Assembly (NCBI GenBank): GCA_002633115.1
Contig: NWBJ01000045.1
Span: 23,739 to 87,738, forward strand
Length of the DNA stretch: 64,000 nt
From: Muribaculaceae bacterium Zag1
GTDB lineage: Bacteria; Bacteroidota; Bacteroidia; Bacteroidales; Muribaculaceae
Reading direction: 5' to 3'
Shown here: positions 31,476 through 41,841 of the stretch, piece after piece
Numbering within the stretch: position 1 is the first letter of the stretch
Layout of the letters: every line of letters starts with the position of its first letter
Translations under genes and position numbers: made by a program
The notes under the pieces: model-generated
What the model was told of the DNA's origin: nothing
Databases searched by the model: none
The model's input: only the letters and a program-made list of their open reading frames with translations

Positions 31476-34400
31476 ATGAAAAAATACAACCTTGTCAACG
31501 ACTTGATAGGCTGGATTTGCTTCGCAATTGCGGCGGTGACTTACCTGCTCACCATCGAGCCTACAGCCAGTTTTTGGGACTGCCCCGAATTTATCTCCCA
31601 AGGGGCCAAGCTTGAAGTGGGCCACCCGCCGGGCAACCCCATATTCATGCTCACTGCCCGCTTCTTCGTAACCCTCTTCGGATGCGAGATTTCTCGCGCA
31701 GCCGTGGCTGTCAACTGCATGTCGGCCCTGCTCAGCGCCGCCACAATATTGCTCCTGTTCTGGACTATCACCCACCTGGTCAGGAAGATTCTGGTGCGCG
31801 ATGATGCCAAGGAGGTCTCTCTTGGCAAACTCATCACCATCATGGGCGCCGGCGTATGCGGTGCCTTGGCTTACACCTGGAGCGACACATTCTGGTTCTC
31901 AGCTGTCGAGGGCGAGGTCTACGCTTTTTCATCGTTCTGTACCGCATTGGTATTCTGGCTCATCCTCAAATGGGAAAATCGAGCCGACCAGCCCCACAGC
32001 GACCGCTACCTCGTGCTGATTGCCTACGTAATCGGCGTGTCAATCGCTGTGCACCTGCTCAACCTGCTCTGCATCCCGGCCATCGTGCTGGTATTCTACT
32101 ACCGCAAGTGGAAAGACGCCAACCTCGTTGGGTCGCTCATCTCGCTCGGCGTATCGTTTGTGCTGGTGGCCGCCATCCTCTACGGCTTGGTGCCTGGATT
32201 TATCAAGGTGGCCCAATTCTTTGAGATTTTCTGCGTCAACACCCTCGGTTGGGGCTACAACAGCGGCGTGCTCGTCTATGCCGCCCTGCTCGTGGGCGTG
32301 TTCTGCTGGACAATCTACGAATTGTATCAAGGCAAGAATCCCGGCAACATCAAGTGGGGCGTATTCCTGTGCGCCTGCCTCTCGGGTCTGACCTTCATCA
32401 GCGACAACGGCTGGATCTGGGCTCTGCTTGTGGCAGCTCTCGCCGCCTACTTGGCAGCTTTCTGTCCTCGCGTGCCTCAGCGCATATTCAACGTGGCTAT
32501 CCTCAGCATCTTCGTGATATTCGTGGGCTATTCGTCCTACGCGCTGCTGCTAATCCGCGCTTCGGCCAACACCCCGATGAACCAAAACGCTCCCGACAAC
32601 GTATTCTCGCTCTCGTCTTACCTCAACCGCGAGCAGTATGGCCAGCGCCCACTGTTCTACGGCCCAGTCTATGGCGAGACCCTCAACGCATACCGCGACG
32701 ACAACGGTCGCCTCGCTTACGTGCAAGTCGATGACAAGGGCATCCCAGTGGTCACTCCCCTGGGCATCTCTGATGCAATCTATTACCGCAAGTCGGCCGA
32801 TGGTACCCGCTACGAGCCCATCGACAATGGCAAATTCACCTATGCCAAGGTGGCCAAGACCAGCCCTGACCAACCCGATGAGTATGTCAAGGAATCTTGG
32901 ACTCCCGACTATGAATATTCTCCCGGCCTCAACACCCTATTCACCCGTATCTACAGCCTTGACGCTAAGGGTGTGGCCGGATACAAGAGTTGGGGCGGGT
33001 ATGTCAACGAAGACCTACAGCGCGTGGCTCAAGCCAGCCCCGAATTGCGCCAGCAATGGGCCAAGGATGGCTGGGCGCCTTTCTACCAAATAGCACCCTA
33101 CCTGCAGCACCTTACCTATATGCCGCTGATTGAGGACAGCTATGAGGCCGAACAGATACCAATCTGGAAGGCTTCGTTTGGCGACAACCTGCGCTATTTC
33201 CTCAACTACCAGCTCAACCACATGTATTGGCGCTACTTCATGTGGAACTTTGCCGGTCGCCAAAACGATATCCAAGGCAATGGCGAGCCCAACCTCGGCA
33301 ACTGGATCTCAGGCATCCCGGCCATCGACAATGCTCGTCTCGGCGACCAGAGCCTGCTGCCCGAGGAATACGCTACTGGCAACAAGGGCCACAACGTATT
33401 CTATATGCTGCCCCTCATCCTGGGTCTGCTCGGCATCGTCTGGCAAGCCCTGTGCACCCACAAGCACAATCCCGAGCGCGGCATCGAGCAATTCTGGGTG
33501 GTATTCTTCCTCTTCTTCATGACCGGCATCGCCATCGTGCTTTACCTCAACCAAACACCCGGTCAGCCGCGTGAGCGCGACTACGCATTCGCTGGTTCGT
33601 TCTATGCGTTCGCAATCTGGGTAGGCATGGGCGTGCCCTGCATCGCTCGCTTCTTGATGGACCTCTTCAAGGGAGTCAAGAGCAAGAAAGACAAGGCCGA
33701 AGGCGAAAAGGTCGACCCGGTGGTGCGCTACTCGGCCGTAGGCGTGGCTTGCGCAATCGGTCTGTTTGTGCCTATCCAGATGGTATCTCAGACCTGGGAC
33801 GACCATGACCGCTCGCACCGCTACACTACCCGCGACTTTGGGGCCAACTACCTCAACTCGCTCGGCCCGAATGCTATCATATTCACCAACGGCGACAACG
33901 ACACCTTCCCTCTCTGGTACTCGCAGGAGGTTGAGGGTCTGCGCACCGATGTGCGCGTGGTCAACCTGTCGTACCTCGCTACCGACTGGTATGCCAACCA
34001 GATGAAGCATCCCACCTACGATGCCCCGGCAGTGAAGATGATGGCTCAACCCACCGACTATGCCTACGACCGCTTGGGATATTCGCGCGTAAGCAGCAAC
34101 CCGGTACAGACCACTGTGCCGGCTCTCGAGGGTCTGCGCAAGTTCTACGACAATCCAAATGCGGGCCTGGCTTCCCCTAAGATGTACTCGCCCGTCGACC
34201 GCACCGCCGTCATCAAGGCATTCAACCTCAACCCCGGCACCACCGACTCGATATTCACCCAAGAGGGCTTTGAACTGGATTACACCCTCGATCCCAACTC
34301 GCTCGACTCGGTAAATGTGATTCCTTACATTCAGGACATCGAGATGCCCGGCTTGGCTGGCGGTTTCAGCCTGAGCAAGCTGCTCAGCTTTGACATCATC

Positions 34401-35396
34401 GCCAACAGCGTGGCCGACGGCTTCAAGCAGCCGGTGTATTTCGCCACCACCGTGCCAAACAGCTACTACCTCGGCCTCGAGCCGTATCTCTACTCGACTG
34501 GCGTGGCTCAGCAGGTGACCCCATTCAAGGGGCCCGAGGTTTCGCCTATGGCTGAGACTACTTATGAGAATATCATGTCGAAATTCGCATGGGGCGGTCT
34601 TGACGATGAGCGCTACAACTGTGGCCTATACCTCGACGAGACTGTGCGCCGCATGGTATCGACTATGCGCAACGCGCTGATCGAGACAGCCGACGAGTTA
34701 TCGATCATGGGCGACCTGCCTGCCTCTAAGTTCGCCGTCGAGTGGGCTCAAGAGCATGGCCAACCCGTCCCGGCCACTCGCTACGATATGGCACGCAACC
34801 TGCTCAACCTGATGGAGGAGAAGATGCCGATCTACGCTACCCCCTACGAGAGCCTGACCGACATCCAAGCAGTGGCCCAGTACCTGCGCCTCTATGCCGC
34901 AACTGGCAACCCAGCCGACCTGGAGCATGCCGAGGGCATCTTGCAACCGGCTCTGCGCCGCCACGCTCGCCTCTCGACCTACGCTGCCTCGCTGCCGACA
35001 AGCAAGCTTGCCACTATGAGCAGCAGCGACCTGTATCTGCTGCAGTACACGCCGATACTGATGGGTTACCAGAATTATATCGACCTGCAGAAGAAGCTTT
35101 TGGCCAACGAAAGCACCCTCACGCCCGAATTGCTTGAGATGGTCAACCAGACTGTCGACTTGGCAAATGCTCAGAATGTATATCCCTACGTGCTGCTGCA
35201 AGACGAGCTGACCGCCGATATGTTTGAGCAAGAAGCCGATACCGTAAGCTACTGGGGACAAATCTACGGCATGACCGGAGCCATGATGCGAGCCAACGAG
35301 GCCCTGGGCATCAACCCGCTGCAATATGCCGACGATATGCTGCGCCAGTACGGCTCTTCGGTCGATGAGGTATTGCTATTCACTCGCTCAATCTAA
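31476..35396 (+). CDS. DUF2723 membrane protein
   Basis: LLTIEPTASFWDCPEFISQGAKLEVGHPPGNPIFML; TAACTTTGC promoter box upstream. Confidence 0.9.
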   Translation: MKKYNLVNDLIGWICFAIAAVTYLLTIEPTASFWDCPEFISQGAKLEVGHPPGNPIFMLTARFFVTLFGCEISRAAVAVNCMSALLSAATILLLFWTITHLVRKILVRDDAKEVSLGKLITIMGAGVCGALAYTWSDTFWFSAVEGEVYAFSSFCTALVFWLILKWENRADQPHSDRYLVLIAYVIGVSIAVHLLNLLCIPAIVLVFYYRKWKDANLVGSLISLGVSFVLVAAILYGLVPGFIKVAQFFEIFCVNTLGWGYNSGVLVYAALLVGVFCWTIYELYQGKNPGNIKWGVFLCACLSGLTFISDNGWIWALLVAALAAYLAAFCPRVPQRIFNVAILSIFVIFVGYSSYALLLIRASANTPMNQNAPDNVFSLSSYLNREQYGQRPLFYGPVYGETLNAYRDDNGRLAYVQVDDKGIPVVTPLGISDAIYYRKSADGTRYEPIDNGKFTYAKVAKTSPDQPDEYVKESWTPDYEYSPGLNTLFTRIYSLDAKGVAGYKSWGGYVNEDLQRVAQASPELRQQWAKDGWAPFYQIAPYLQHLTYMPLIEDSYEAEQIPIWKASFGDNLRYFLNYQLNHMYWRYFMWNFAGRQNDIQGNGEPNLGNWISGIPAIDNARLGDQSLLPEEYATGNKGHNVFYMLPLILGLLGIVWQALCTHKHNPERGIEQFWVVFFLFFMTGIAIVLYLNQTPGQPRERDYAFAGSFYAFAIWVGMGVPCIARFLMDLFKGVKSKKDKAEGEKVDPVVRYSAVGVACAIGLFVPIQMVSQTWDDHDRSHRYTTRDFGANYLNSLGPNAIIFTNGDNDTFPLWYSQEVEGLRTDVRVVNLSYLATDWYANQMKHPTYDAPAVKMMAQPTDYAYDRLGYSRVSSNPVQTTVPALEGLRKFYDNPNAGLASPKMYSPVDRTAVIKAFNLNPGTTDSIFTQEGFELDYTLDPNSLDSVNVIPYIQDIEMPGLAGGFSLSKLLSFDIIANSVADGFKQPVYFATTVPNSYYLGLEPYLYSTGVAQQVTPFKGPEVSPMAETTYENIMSKFAWGGLDDERYNCGLYLDETVRRMVSTMRNALIETADELSIMGDLPASKFAVEWAQEHGQPVPATRYDMARNLLNLMEEKMPIYATPYESLTDIQAVAQYLRLYAATGNPADLEHAEGILQPALRRHARLSTYAASLPTSKLATMSSSDLYLLQYTPILMGYQNYIDLQKKLLANESTLTPELLEMVNQTVDLANAQNVYPYVLLQDELTADMFEQEADTVSYWGQIYGMTGAMMRANEALGINPLQYADDMLRQYGSSVDEVLLFTRSI

Positions 35397-35403
35397 GCCT
35401 CAG

Positions 35404-36021
35404 ATGCTAATCGAACAACCGCCACTCCTATACCGCCTCCTCTTCCCGGAGGCGGCTTGGCGTATTAATAAGCGTGGTCGAAAGATTGTGTACCTGACTT
35501 TTGACGACGGCCCGATACCCGAGACTACCCCTTGGGTGCTCGACTTGCTCGACCGCGAGGGTATCAAGGCCACATTCTTCATGGTCGGCGACAATGTAAA
35601 GCGCAATCCCGAGCTGTTTGAGGAGATCAAGCGGCGCGGCCACAGCTACGGCAACCACACGATGCACCATCGCCAAGGATTCAAGACGCGCAGCAAGACC
35701 TACCTGCGCGACATCCTCGAGGCCGATGACCTGATCGAGAGCAGCCTGTTCCGGCCTCCCCATGGGCTGATGCGCTGGGGGCAAGCTTATGTGATCAAGA
35801 AGCATTACAATATCGTGATGTACGACTTGGTGACGCGCGACTACAGCAAGAAGCTCACCCCCGAGCAGGTGCTGCAAAATGTCAAGCGTTACGCCCGTCC
35901 GGGGTCGATCATAGTGTTTCACGATTCGCTCAAGGCGTGGCCCAATATGCACAAAGCGCTGCCCGAAGCTATCCGCTGGCTCAAATCCCAAGGCTATGAA
36001 TTCTGCCCTTTAGAGATGTAA
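35404..36021 (+). CDS. Polysaccharide deacetylase family protein
   Basis: KIVYLTFDDGPIPETTPWVLDLLDREGIKATFFMVGDNV; GHSYGNHTMHH. Confidence 0.92.
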   Translation: MLIEQPPLLYRLLFPEAAWRINKRGRKIVYLTFDDGPIPETTPWVLDLLDREGIKATFFMVGDNVKRNPELFEEIKRRGHSYGNHTMHHRQGFKTRSKTYLRDILEADDLIESSLFRPPHGLMRWGQAYVIKKHYNIVMYDLVTRDYSKKLTPEQVLQNVKRYARPGSIIVFHDSLKAWPNMHKALPEAIRWLKSQGYEFCPLEM

Positions 36022-36188
36022 AAAAGGAAACGTAAGCACGTAAGATTAACGTAAGCACGTAAGATAAACGTAAGCACTATGAGACTTCCTTATATTATTT
36101 ATATGGATACACTGAGTGTATATCAGTGTGCTTACGTTAATCTTACGTGCTTACGTTAATCTTACGTGCTTACGTTTCCTTTTGCGCT
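36021..36188. repeat. Family A long hairpin, GTAAGCACGTAAGA subtype
   Basis: ggaaacgtaagcacgtaagattaacgtaagcacgtaag ... cttacgtgcttacgttaatcttacgtgcttacgtttcc. Confidence 0.9.
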
Positions 36189-36189
36189 T

Positions 36190-37089
36190 ATGGTCTTAAA
36201 AAAACATATACGTCGATGGGCACTGGAGGCGGGGGCTTGCCGTTGCGGATTCGCGGTGGCGGAGCCTGTCGATGATGCCCATTGGGCTCGCCATCAGGGC
36301 TGGATTGACGCCGGCATGCACGGCGAGATGGACTATTGCGCTAAATACGCCGATGTGCGCCGCGACCCGCGCCTGCTGCTCGATGGCGCCCGCACGGTAA
36401 TCGTATGCGCATTCAACTATCACACTGATGCCAAATCTCCGCTGATCGCCTCTTATGCCCTGGGGCAAGACTACCACTATGTGCTCAAGAGCCGCCTTAT
36501 GGCTCTGGCCCAACGCATCACCGAGGAGTATGGCGGCGAGTGCCGCGCCGTGGTCGACACGGCCCCAATCCCTGAGCGCTATTGGGCTATCCGGTCCGGA
36601 GTGGGTTTCCAAGGATTGAATGGGCAGCTGATTGTCGATGGCGTGGGCTCGTACGTCTTCATAGGCATATTGCTTTGGACTGGCGAGGTCGAGCCAGATG
36701 ATCCTAACACTGGCCACTGCCTGGGGTGCATGGCTTGCGTCAAGGCATGTCCCGGCCAAGCCCTCGATGGCACTGGCCGATGCGATGCCCGTCGCTGCGC
36801 CTCGTACCTCACAATCGAATATCGCGGCGACCTGCCCGATGATGCGCGCCTTGGCGGCATGGCCTACGGTTGCGACCGATGCCAGACTGTCTGTCCCCAC
36901 AACGCTAAGGCCCCAGTGACTACCATACCCGAGTTTCAGCCACGCGCCGAAATCCTAAGCCTCGACCGCGAGGCCATCATGGAGATGACCCCAAGCCATT
37001 ACAAAAAGCTGGTAGCCACGAGTGCCATGCGCCGCGCACCGCTCAAGCAGCTGCAGCGCAATCTGGGCGCCGCGCAGGGCGAAAAGTGA
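36190..37089 (+). CDS. queG: Epoxyqueuosine reductase
   Basis: WTGEVEPDDPNTGHCLGCMACVKACPGQALDGTGRCDARRC; CDRCQTVCPHN. The GTG start 36166 lies inside the hairpin; ATG 36190 is preferred. Confidence 0.92.
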   Translation: MVLKKHIRRWALEAGACRCGFAVAEPVDDAHWARHQGWIDAGMHGEMDYCAKYADVRRDPRLLLDGARTVIVCAFNYHTDAKSPLIASYALGQDYHYVLKSRLMALAQRITEEYGGECRAVVDTAPIPERYWAIRSGVGFQGLNGQLIVDGVGSYVFIGILLWTGEVEPDDPNTGHCLGCMACVKACPGQALDGTGRCDARRCASYLTIEYRGDLPDDARLGGMAYGCDRCQTVCPHNAKAPVTTIPEFQPRAEILSLDREAIMEMTPSHYKKLVATSAMRRAPLKQLQRNLGAAQGEK

Positions 37090-37164
37090 TAATAAACTTT
37101 AAATATTTGGTAGTGTCGGGGAAAATCCCTAACTTTGACCACAGAATAGAATTTGACCCTAACT

Positions 37165-37722
37165 ATGGCAGAATACCCCCGCGAAAACCCAGATTTGATC
37201 GAGCGTCTGCGCGACCCAGATAAGTGCCGCAGCGCCTTCACGGAGGTTATAAACACTTATACCGAGCCATTGTATTGGCAAATCCGACGCATGGTGCAGA
37301 ACCATGACGATGCCAACGACCTGTTGCAAAACACATTTCTCAAAGCTTGGCAGTCGCTCGAATCGTTCCGAGGCGAGGCAAAACTCTCGACTTGGCTCTA
37401 CAAGATTGCCATCAACGAGAGCATAAGCCACCTCGAGCGCGAACGCAAGCGCCTCTCCCTGTCGATTGATGATGAGGAGTCGCACCTGGCCCAGCAAATC
37501 GAGGCTGACGAGCATATCGATGGCGATGCTCTGGCTCAGAAACTGCGCCGAGCAATTGCCACGCTGCCTGAAAAACAGAGGCTGGTCTTCAACATGAAAT
37601 ACTTTGACGAGATGAAGTATGAAGACATGTCTGAGGTGCTTGGCACCTCGGTCGGGGCTCTAAAAGCCTCGTATCACCTGGCAGTGAAAAAAATTGAACA
37701 ATTTTTTGAAGAAAACGATTAA
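37165..37722 (+). CDS. Sigma-70 family (ECF-type) RNA polymerase sigma factor
   Basis: NDLLQNTFLKAWQSLESFRGEAKLSTWLYKIAINES; LPEKQRLVFNMKYFDEMKYEDMSEVLGTSVGALKASYHLA. Confidence 0.92.
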   Translation: MAEYPRENPDLIERLRDPDKCRSAFTEVINTYTEPLYWQIRRMVQNHDDANDLLQNTFLKAWQSLESFRGEAKLSTWLYKIAINESISHLERERKRLSLSIDDEESHLAQQIEADEHIDGDALAQKLRRAIATLPEKQRLVFNMKYFDEMKYEDMSEVLGTSVGALKASYHLAVKKIEQFFEEND

Positions 37723-37783
37723 ACCTTTTGGGCCTCTCCCTATCAAAGAAGTAAAGAAAATTATAACCAACAACGCATAAGTC

Positions 37784-38224
37784 ATGAAAGAAGAAAAGGA
37801 CATATCAAGGCTCATCGGCAAGAGCGACGGCATGACCGTCCCCGAGGGGTACTTCGCATCCTTTGCCGCTCGCATGGCTGATTCGCTGGAACCAAACTCG
37901 CTTGAGGAGTCGGCCCACGCTGCGCCTCGCCCACAGAGCTTCTGGCATCGCATTAGACCCTACGTCTATCTCGCTGCCATGTTTGCCGGGGTGTGGTGCA
38001 TGCTCAAAATGTTTACCATTTTCACCTCAAATCCCACCGATGGCTTCTCGCCCTCGCCGGTGCTCGCCGAGGCTCTCGGCAACGAGATTTTTGTCACCGA
38101 CTATCTGATCGATGACCTCGACCAGTGGGACTTGATGGATGAAATGATGGAGAACGGTGTCGAAGTGCGTACCCTATTCTCCAACTTCTACGAAACCGAC
38201 CCCGACCAATACCAGTCACTATGA
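37784..38224 (+). CDS. Hypothetical membrane protein, possible anti-sigma or regulatory partner
   Basis: Directly downstream of the sigma gene; single TM region VYLAAMFAGVWCML. Confidence 0.65.
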   Translation: MKEEKDISRLIGKSDGMTVPEGYFASFAARMADSLEPNSLEESAHAAPRPQSFWHRIRPYVYLAAMFAGVWCMLKMFTIFTSNPTDGFSPSPVLAEALGNEIFVTDYLIDDLDQWDLMDEMMENGVEVRTLFSNFYETDPDQYQSL

Positions 38225-38709
38225 GAAAGTTGGCATTTTCACTCCTCCTCCTCTTGTGCGCCTACAGCGCAGTGGTTGCTCAATCACCGGACCGCCCAGC
38301 CCTCTCTAACGAAGACAGGGCCAAATGGCTGTCTGAGATGCGCAACTTCAAGCACGATTACCTCACTCGCGAGCTTGCCTTGAGCAAGGAGCAGCAGGAC
38401 GCCTTTTTCCCCGTCTACGACGCGATGGATGACGAAATCATGGCCATAGCCAACGAGACGCGCGACTTGGAAAACCAGGCTGAATCCAATCCCGAAGCCT
38501 CGGATGTCGAGATTGAAGCAGCCGCACAGGCCCTATTCCAGCAGAAAAGCCGCGAAGGCGAGGTGGAAACTCGTTATTTCGAGCAATTCAAGGAGATACT
38601 CACACCGAAACAACTTTTACGCCTCAAAAACGCCGAACGCAAGTTCACAACCCAGTTAGTCAAACACCACGGCAAACAAAAGACCGATGGTCCGCGACGC
38701 AAACAATAA
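38221..38709 (+). CDS. Secreted Spy/CpxP-like hypothetical protein
   Basis: Signal peptide; charged helical protein, FKEILTPKQLLRLKNAERKF; 4-bp overlap with upstream ORF. Confidence 0.65.
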   Translation: MRKLAFSLLLLLCAYSAVVAQSPDRPALSNEDRAKWLSEMRNFKHDYLTRELALSKEQQDAFFPVYDAMDDEIMAIANETRDLENQAESNPEASDVEIEAAAQALFQQKSREGEVETRYFEQFKEILTPKQLLRLKNAERKFTTQLVKHHGKQKTDGPRRKQ

Positions 38710-38730
38710 CACAACTTTTTCATCTCAACA

Positions 38731-38775
38731 AAAGCGAGGCCCCGCACCTTATAGCCGGGTCTCGCTTTCTTTTTT
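38731..38775. terminator. Rho-independent terminator
   Basis: aaagcgaggccccgcaccttatagccgggtctcgctttctttttt. Confidence 0.75.
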
Positions 38776-38890
38776 GGTTTTGTACAGAATTATTCGTAAC
38801 TTTGTGCCTAAATCCGGCCCCCCTGGGGCAGTCGAGTGCCACGCTGCTTCACAGCGGCGGTCCCCTATCAGCAATCAACAACCCTAATAT

Positions 38891-39991
38891 ATGGAACATC
38901 CAGAAAACGACTCGAAATACACCGGTCTTACCGTCAATAGCGGAGTGGCCCAGCCACCGTCGGTCAACCCATACCTCAACTTGCGCCCGCGCCGCAAGCC
39001 CCTGCCACCGCCATCTGAGCTGGTCGAGGGCATCGTCAAGGGCGATATCACCGCCCTGGCCCGCGCCGTCACGCTGGTCGAGAGCATGCAGCCGGCCCAC
39101 CAGGCTGTGGCACAAGAGGTGATTGAGAAATGTCTGCCCCACTCGGGCAACTCGCGCCGCATAGGCATCACGGGTGTGCCGGGAGCCGGCAAGAGCACCT
39201 CGATCGATGAGTTTGGCATGCACATCCTCAAGCGCGGAGGCAAACTGGCCGTGCTCGCCATCGACCCGTCGAGCGAGCGTACCAAGGGAAGTATCCTCGG
39301 CGACAAGACCCGCATGGAGAAACTGTCGGTGCAAAACGATGTCTTCATCCGTCCCAGCCCCTCGGCTGGCAGCTTGGGAGGCGTGGCTCGCAAGACCCGC
39401 GAGACGATTGTGCTGTGCGAGGCTGCCGGTTTTGACAACATCTTTGTCGAGACCGTGGGCGTGGGCCAAAGCGAGACTGCCGTGCACTCGATGGTGGATT
39501 TCTTCTTGCTCATACAGCTTGCCGGCACCGGCGACGAGCTGCAAGGCATCAAGCGCGGCATCATGGAGATGGCCGACGGCATCGTCATCAACAAATGCGA
39601 TGGCGACAACGTGGACCGCGCCAAGCTGGCCGCTGCCCAATTCCGCTCGGCCCTTATGCTCTTCCCGCCAACCGAGTCGGGCTGGACACCCGAGGTGCTC
39701 TGCTATTCAGGCTATTACGGCCTGGGTATTGCCGAGGTGTGGGATATGATTGACCGCTACTTTGAGTTTGTACAAGGCAACGGCTATTTCGACGAGCGTC
39801 GGCGCAAACAAGCGCGCTATTGGATGTACGAAACCATCAACGAGCAGCTGCGCAACAATTTCTATCAGAATCCTGATGTGCAAGAGCTGCTCTTGGCCAA
39901 GGAGCAACGTGTACTCAGCAACGAGCTCAGCTCGTTTATCGCCGCTCGCGACGTCACCGACTTCTACTTCAAAATGAAGAATGAAAAGTGA
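38891..39991 (+). CDS. meaB: Methylmalonyl-CoA mutase-associated GTPase MeaB
   Basis: GITGVPGAGKSTSIDEFGMHIL; VLAIDPSSERTKGSILGDKTRM; VETVGVGQSE. Confidence 0.95.
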   Translation: MEHPENDSKYTGLTVNSGVAQPPSVNPYLNLRPRRKPLPPPSELVEGIVKGDITALARAVTLVESMQPAHQAVAQEVIEKCLPHSGNSRRIGITGVPGAGKSTSIDEFGMHILKRGGKLAVLAIDPSSERTKGSILGDKTRMEKLSVQNDVFIRPSPSAGSLGGVARKTRETIVLCEAAGFDNIFVETVGVGQSETAVHSMVDFFLLIQLAGTGDELQGIKRGIMEMADGIVINKCDGDNVDRAKLAAAQFRSALMLFPPTESGWTPEVLCYSGYYGLGIAEVWDMIDRYFEFVQGNGYFDERRRKQARYWMYETINEQLRNNFYQNPDVQELLLAKEQRVLSNELSSFIAARDVTDFYFKMKNEK

Positions 39992-40005
39992 AAAATGAAA
40001 AATGA
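39971..40005. repeat. Period-7 tract spanning meaB stop and next start
   Basis: AAAATGA AGAATGA AAAGTGA AAAATGA AAAATGA in phase. Confidence 0.8.
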
Positions 40006-40391
40006 TGAATAGGATACTGCTTACGATAATGTTTTGGGTAGCTGCTGTGGCTGGGGCGTTTGCCTCAGACGGCGGTCCCCATATTGAGTTTGCCGAGAAG
40101 ACCCACGACTTTGGCACCATACATGAGAGCAACGGACGGGTAAGCACCTCGTTTGAGTTTACCAACACGGGCGACAAGCCCCTGGTGATCGTCACCGCCT
40201 ACGCCTCATGCGGCTGCACCAAGCCCAAATATCCCGAGGCTCCCATCGCGCCGGGACAAAAAGGCGAAATCTCGGTGACTTACAACCCGGCCAACCGCCG
40301 AGGCGAGTTCTCCTCGACTGTCACCGTCACCACCAACGACAAGAAAAACAAAAAAATCAAGCTAAAGCTCACCGGTGTGATAGTGCCATAG
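40002..40391 (+). CDS. DUF1573 domain secreted protein
   Basis: HDFGTIHESNGRVSTSFEFTNTGDKPLVIVTAYASCGCTKPKYP. Confidence 0.93.
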   Translation: MMNRILLTIMFWVAAVAGAFASDGGPHIEFAEKTHDFGTIHESNGRVSTSFEFTNTGDKPLVIVTAYASCGCTKPKYPEAPIAPGQKGEISVTYNPANRRGEFSSTVTVTTNDKKNKKIKLKLTGVIVP

Positions 40392-40408
40392 CGGCCCCTA
40401 TAAATCAA

Positions 40409-40438
40409 ACGAGGAGATGCCTCCCGGAATCTCCTCGT
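40409..40438. terminator. Intergenic hairpin, possible terminator
   Basis: acgaggagatgcctcccggaatctcctcgt. Confidence 0.5.
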
Positions 40439-40630
40439 AAGATAATAAACCAATCATTATCACATTTCTTGCAATGGAAAAAGTATTTTTGCTATGTATA
40501 AGTAAAACGCCAGAGCAAAAATATTGTTTGCGCCTTAGATAGGCATTAACGTTTATTAGCAGTGGTGAGCAATATTGTTGCCCAGTAAAATTGCTAACTT
40601 TGCATCAGAAAATAAAATGAAAATATAGAT

Positions 40631-41839
40631 ATGGAAAAAACCGAAAAGCCTAAGAAGGCAGCTGCCAAAAAGGGAGCAAAAGACACTGGTGTCGATGCCG
40701 CACGCAACGCCAAGCTCGACGCCCTCAACCAGGCATTGGGAAAGATTGAGAAATCATTTGGCCGTGGCGCAGTCATGAAACTCGGCGATGACGTAATCGA
40801 GCAAGTCGAGGTAATCCCCTCGGGCTCGATCAGCCTCAACTATGCCCTCGGCGTAGGCGGATACCCCAAAGGGCGTATCATCGAAATCTATGGCCCGGAA
40901 TCGTCAGGTAAGACTACTCTGGCCATCCACGCAATCGCTGAGGCCCAAAAGGCTGGTGGAATTGCCGCTATAATCGACGCTGAGCACGCTTTCGACCGCT
41001 TCTACGCTCAGAAGCTCGGCGTGAATGTCAATGAGCTGCTCATCTCGCAGCCCGACAACGGCGAACAAGCACTCGAAATCGCTGAGCAACTGATCCGCTC
41101 ATCGGCCATCGACATCATCGTCATCGACTCTGTTGCCGCTCTAACCCCCAAGAACGAAATCGAGGGCGAAATGGGCGACCGCAACATGGGTCTCCAGGCT
41201 CGACTGATGTCGCAAGCCATGCGCAAACTCACCGGCGCTATCTCGCGCACCAACACCACCTGTATCTTCATCAACCAGCTGCGCGAGAAGATTGGCCAGA
41301 TGTTCGGCCCCACCGAGACCACCACTGGCGGCAACGCGCTGAAATTCTACGCCTCGGTGCGTCTCGACATCCGTTCGCGCAATCCCATCAAAGACGGCGA
41401 GGATGTGCTCGGCAAGCGCGCATACATCAAGGTCGTGAAGAACAAGGTTGCGCCTCCATTCAAGCGCGCTGAGTTTGACATCATGTTTGGCGAAGGCATC
41501 TCCAAGTCGGGCGAAATCCTCGACCTCGGCGTTGACTACAATGTGATCCAGAAGAGCGGTTCGTGGTTCAGCTACAACGGCACCAAGCTCGCTCAGGGTC
41601 GCGACGCTACCAAGAAGATGATTCAGGACAATCCCGAACTGGCCGAAGAGCTGGAGAAGAAGATCATGGACGCTATGTACAGCGCCGACCATGACGGATC
41701 CGCTCCCAAGCCTGTCAAGAAGGAGGAGAAGCCCGAAGTCGCCCCCGAGGACACTCCGGCTCCCGCCGATCCCGATGAGGGCCTTTTTGACGCCGACCTC
41801 ACCGACGATGACGAATTCGGCATCGAGGAAGACCTATAA
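40631..41839 (+). CDS. recA: Recombinase RecA
   Basis: [35 protein letters not shown]; acidic C-terminus. Confidence 0.98.
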   Translation: MEKTEKPKKAAAKKGAKDTGVDAARNAKLDALNQALGKIEKSFGRGAVMKLGDDVIEQVEVIPSGSISLNYALGVGGYPKGRIIEIYGPESSGKTTLAIHAIAEAQKAGGIAAIIDAEHAFDRFYAQKLGVNVNELLISQPDNGEQALEIAEQLIRSSAIDIIVIDSVAALTPKNEIEGEMGDRNMGLQARLMSQAMRKLTGAISRTNTTCIFINQLREKIGQMFGPTETTTGGNALKFYASVRLDIRSRNPIKDGEDVLGKRAYIKVVKNKVAPPFKRAEFDIMFGEGISKSGEILDLGVDYNVIQKSGSWFSYNGTKLAQGRDATKKMIQDNPELAEELEKKIMDAMYSADHDGSAPKPVKKEEKPEVAPEDTPAPADPDEGLFDADLTDDDEFGIEEDL

Positions 41840-41841
41840 AT

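Noticed and set aside
33309-34262. 317-aa minus-strand ORF
   Set aside because: Antisense shadow of the DUF2723 gene; no recognisable domain and explained by codon bias of the sense gene.
41700-41839. Acidic proline-rich RecA C-terminus
   Set aside because: Acidic RecA tails are ordinary and variable.
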